Under the pieces are notes generated by a model, which searched no databases, was not told where the DNA came from, and worked only from the letters and a program-made list of their open reading frames with translations. A stretch of 64,000 nt of DNA from Echinometra lucunter. Taxonomy: Eukaryota; Echinodermata; Echinoidea; Camarodonta; Echinometridae. Below are positions 60,250 through 64,000 of this stretch, piece by piece. Numbering within the stretch: the first letter of the stretch is position 1; the number at the start of each line of letters is the position of its first letter. A program made the translations under genes and the position numbers. The DNA is taken from NCBI GenBank assembly GCA_029962745.1, contig CM057153.1:8996962-9060961 (forward strand), written 5' to 3'.

Positions 60250-61085
60250 TTATTGCTAATTTTTTTTTCTACTCATGAGACGGATCGCCCTCGTCAGCTA
60301 AGTAGCTATTTGTCATAGGGGTCCGACCAATATTAGAAACAAACATCCGGTTCATTACAATTTAGAGAAAAAATACATTAAAAAATTCAATATATAGAGA
60401 GAGATATTTGGAAGGAGTACATTATTGGCAAATGTAACTGAATAAAATTAATAACATTAAATAATACGAGAAATGAGAAAGATCGAATGAAAAAGGATCA
60501 TATTCTAGACAAAGGAGAAAAGAGATAAGAATAAAAGAATTTAAAGAAAACGAGTACTGGTGGATATTCTTTTTGAGATTCGTTAACTGTCATCATGGTC
60601 ATAGCTACTCGAATCTTTAAGAACTCTTATGACCAGAATGATGATCGATAAAGATCTAGTGAGAGAATGTTTATTTGGGAATAATGCAGATGAAGGATTC
60701 AAACGGTAACCATGGTAAAGTCTTTCAGAGATAATGCGTTAGATTGACCAATATCAAGCTAATCTCAACCCAGCTACGAGCATGAGGGAAGACGTTAACA
60801 TCGTTAAGTAAGGTTTTCCAATGTCTTATCATCAACATGTCAAGAGATGTAGATGATGTAGATTATGATTATATTTCAATTATATTTTTTGCTTTTTTGA
60901 GGAAAATATAATGGAAATGGTACCGATGATTCCGAGCTGATAAACTTCAACCAGAAATTCGTTGCTTTTTTACCCCTCCAATATCCAATGTGATAAAAAA
61001 ATAAAGTGCAGATTCATCATAGACTATTCTAGGTGAATTTATGATTATACAATTAATGCATGTACGGTATGTGGAACTGTACGCA
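60250..61085. other. Non-coding stretch
   Basis: Contains the partial third 156-bp unit (60495-60555). No coding exon supported. Confidence 0.45.
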
Positions 61086-61128
61086 AAAATGGGCAGCGGA
61101 GCGGGGGGGGGGGAGGGCAGGAGGGCAC

Positions 61129-61640
61129 AGTGCCCCACTTTTCCAAGCACCCAATAAGTGCCCCTTTTAAAACCTGTTCATTGCCCCCTTCTTCTTCTTC
61201 TTACAAGGGCTCATTTTCTTTTTTAATTAGTGAAAACTTCTAGTAAGTGCCTTCTTCGATTCAGATAAGTCGCCCTTCTTAAAACCTACAACTGCCTTTT
61301 TTTATACATCATATTAGAAACCGCTCCTTTCCCCTTCTATAGTGAATATCCTATTGAATGTGATACTAGTAATTTCCCACTTTTGACTGCCCATTTTCGG
61401 TTGTAATTTTGCAATTGTCCTTTTGCTGAGTGCCCTCTTTCACCTCTGATATTAAAGTTCTCCTTTTCCACTTTGGCAAATGCCCCATTTGAAATCTGAT
61501 ACATGCCCCAGTTTAATTCTGATTAATGCCCTTTTTCCTTTCTATTATTCTTCAGTCAACGTGCTGTAAGTGCAACAGTAATTGCCCAATTTGCGCCCCC
61601 TTTTAGAACTTGATACAAACCCATTTTATTTATGATAAGT
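61129..61640. repeat. Degenerate minisatellite of GTGCCCCTTTT-type units, running into the gap
   Basis: About 15 spaced variants of (A/T)TGCCC followed by TTTT and CTGATA-type words, roughly 30 bp apart. It continues to the N gap, which probably exists because of it. Confidence 0.55.
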
Positions 61641-62140
61641 NNNNNNNNNNNNNNNNNNNNNNNNNNNNNNNNNNNNNNNNNNNNNNNNNNNNNNNNNNNN
61701 NNNNNNNNNNNNNNNNNNNNNNNNNNNNNNNNNNNNNNNNNNNNNNNNNNNNNNNNNNNNNNNNNNNNNNNNNNNNNNNNNNNNNNNNNNNNNNNNNNNN
61801 NNNNNNNNNNNNNNNNNNNNNNNNNNNNNNNNNNNNNNNNNNNNNNNNNNNNNNNNNNNNNNNNNNNNNNNNNNNNNNNNNNNNNNNNNNNNNNNNNNNN
61901 NNNNNNNNNNNNNNNNNNNNNNNNNNNNNNNNNNNNNNNNNNNNNNNNNNNNNNNNNNNNNNNNNNNNNNNNNNNNNNNNNNNNNNNNNNNNNNNNNNNN
62001 NNNNNNNNNNNNNNNNNNNNNNNNNNNNNNNNNNNNNNNNNNNNNNNNNNNNNNNNNNNNNNNNNNNNNNNNNNNNNNNNNNNNNNNNNNNNNNNNNNNN
62101 NNNNNNNNNNNNNNNNNNNNNNNNNNNNNNNNNNNNNNNN
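61641..62140. other. Assembly gap (500 N)
   Basis: Exactly 500 N; true size unknown. Confidence 0.98.
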
Positions 62141-62604
62141 ATAATAATACAACCAACACATTAAAGCACTATTCATTGTCGGGAAGATAATTGTCATCGA
62201 TTTTGTACCTACTGCTTGAGTTAAAAGCGAAACTAGCTATACAAAGTGGTTATGCATATCGGCGTTCTCGTTGTTAATATCCTTGAGGAAATATTTGTCT
62301 TCTTGTGTTGCGGGTCTGGTGTAGTTTATATATTTAAAGGGTAATGCTAACACTATGTGAAGCTAAACACAGTATCCCCTTCCAGCGGAGTTAGATTTGT
62401 CTATACCTGCTGCATGATTCAGGTAGTTCGGAGGTCCAGTTGACATGACAAGATCTCAAGTCAGCGAAGTTAATAGTCTCATAGTCCCGAATTTAGAAAG
62501 GGGGGTTACTTTAAACCATGATCCAAACCACTGTTTATGTAAATAAACGTAAGTGAGCGTATATAAACACTGCCTGCCCGCCCATTGGATATACGGGTTT
62601 ATAG

Positions 62605-62795
62605 GCCGCCGCACACGACACGCTTGAAAATGACGTCATCAACCAAGAAATTCAAGCGCAAGCTAGTCTAAAGCCAGTCGCAAGGACAAGCGCAGGAATT
62701 CAACATGTTGAATTCCTGCGCTTGGATAGCACGCCTTAACTCAGACGCATCAGACGCAAGAAAGGCATCGCAAGAAAAGCGTGTGCTTTTCAAAG
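62605..62795. mobile_element. Inverted-repeat element with a central perfect palindrome
   Basis: Outer words GCACACGACACGCTT and AAGCGTGTGC are partly complementary. At the centre (62687-62724) is a 38-bp palindrome with arm CAAGCGCAGGAATTCAACA and no loop. Confidence 0.5.
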
Positions 62796-64000
62796 TTTAA
62801 GCCAAGGGTTTAAGCCATGGTCTGAATATGAATCTCTTTCGTGACTTCGGGCAACTGAGTCAGGGAAGAATAACCTCTGGTAGACTTCCAAATGAAGATT
62901 TGGAATCGTTAATGAAGGACGTATGACAGATATGAAGGATGTATGTGAGATGGTCGACCATGCAGTGCATCATTTGTCAATTTCGTCAGCTGTACGGTAT
63001 AAACCGCGTTTTGCGTTTCCGTAGGTTTCAGCAGATTTTGCTGGGGGCTCGCGCTTCCTATTCTGTAGAAACGGCCGAAGAATCCTGCAATCGAAAAAAA
63101 AACTTTACTTCTTAAGACTGGGATAAACTAAGGAATGGCAATTCTTGAAGAATTTTATTTGAAAGAATACCCTTTCTTATGAAAATGTTAATGGTAAAGT
63201 GTTAAATCTTAAAGCACACAGAAACATAGTCTCATATCACCAAGGACCAAAATATCAAAGTCGTTACATATCAATAAAATTTGAGTGTATATGTAATACA
63301 ATGACAGATAATAGTATCTATTCGGTTTGATTGATTGTCTTCGAGTACTTTTTTGTTTTATGTGGTGCCAACTTAATGAATTACACATTCAATAAATGTA
63401 GACGATTCATTAACAGTAATGAGCAACAAGGTGGTTAATAAAATGAAAGTGAAACTGATTTGAATGGGTGTATAGGACGATGCAGTCGTTAGGATAATGC
63501 AAATTATTAGTTATATTTTATAGCATTCATCCGTTATAATTAAACATGTGTGGATGGCATTTGTGCTTAGCTGCTAATGGAGCATTGCACTGACCATGTC
63601 CTTTTTTTCATTTTATATTCATGCGAATAAAACGGTTAAAATACTTGAATATATATCCCACTGTTGATCGACATGCCAAGTCGTGAAAAGAACGGCATGA
63701 GTGACAGAAAAAAAAGGTGTACATGTATTAAATTTTAGACTGTTGTAGTAAACAAGGAAGAAAATTGGTGGAAGGGTGCATTAGCTGCCACGAATAAATG
63801 CTTTATCATGCATTAAAGCGTGGCAGCCCCCCCCCCCTCATTAGTCTTTTACAATCAACTATAAAACATCATGTGAATATGATAATCATTGCATGAATTT
63901 ATTTTACAGAGGGTACATGATTTGCAACATGTGTTGAGTCAACTCTATTTTTTACCTACAATTCACATAAATTCTTTCAAGTACTGGCATGGTATGCTCA
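62796..64000. other. Non-coding end of window
   Basis: A short open stretch at about 62819-62925 (MNLFRDFGQLSQGR-like) has no homology I recognise. A C run lies near 63829. Nothing else supported. Confidence 0.4.

Overview
This is an animal genomic window: AT-rich, intron-bearing and crowded with interspersed repeats. The gene content (SRCR/CUB/CCP receptor, mitofusin relative), tRNA-derived SINEs, CR1/L2- and L1/Tx1-like LINEs, many foldback elements and long G runs suggest a marine invertebrate deuterostome. A sea urchin or other echinoderm is my best guess, but species is not provable from sequence alone. Two 500-N gaps (30846-31345 and 61641-62140) are scaffold joins of unknown true size. 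No rRNA gene, stand-alone tRNA gene, CRISPR array or bacterial feature was seen.

Two genes can be rebuilt exon by exon with matching splice phases. (1) A 16-exon, 712-residue mitofusin-like GTPase lies on the + strand from 3889 to 20529. The P-loop is intact and G3 is DCPG, but G4 is altered to TQWD and the usual double membrane anchor is reduced to one weak hydrophobic stretch. A second, tandem copy starts at 25262. Only its first three exons are present (to 30313), followed by a MITE and an assembly gap. (2) A 10-exon, 807-residue single-pass receptor lies on the + strand from 43156 to 55513. Its order is signal peptide, CUB, SRCR, WSC, CCP, short stalk, transmembrane helix, then a 340-residue tyrosine-rich tail with ITIM-like and SH3-binding motifs. 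Every ectodomain intron is phase 1, the signature of exon shuffling. Such receptors are typical of innate recognition, though the function here is inferred.

Most of the rest is mobile DNA. A decayed L1/Tx1-like LINE occupies 36098-41231 and is itself interrupted by a Helitron/Helentron-like non-autonomous element (37944-38405). A longer relative of that element (43653-44522) sits 50 bp upstream of the CUB exon. CR1/L2-like LINE 3' ends lie near 8400-9060 and 59071-60090. Two copies of one tRNA-derived SINE sit in introns of the GTPase gene, and a second SINE near 28.4-29.0 kb is split by a foldback element flanked by a 9-bp target duplication. At least a dozen further inverted-repeat elements are present. 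A THAP-type zinc-finger fragment lies inside a small TIR element at 34905-35693.

The two genes show no direct functional link. The distinctive biology is the divergent tandem mitofusin-like GTPases, the unusual receptor architecture, and mobile elements landing beside their exons.
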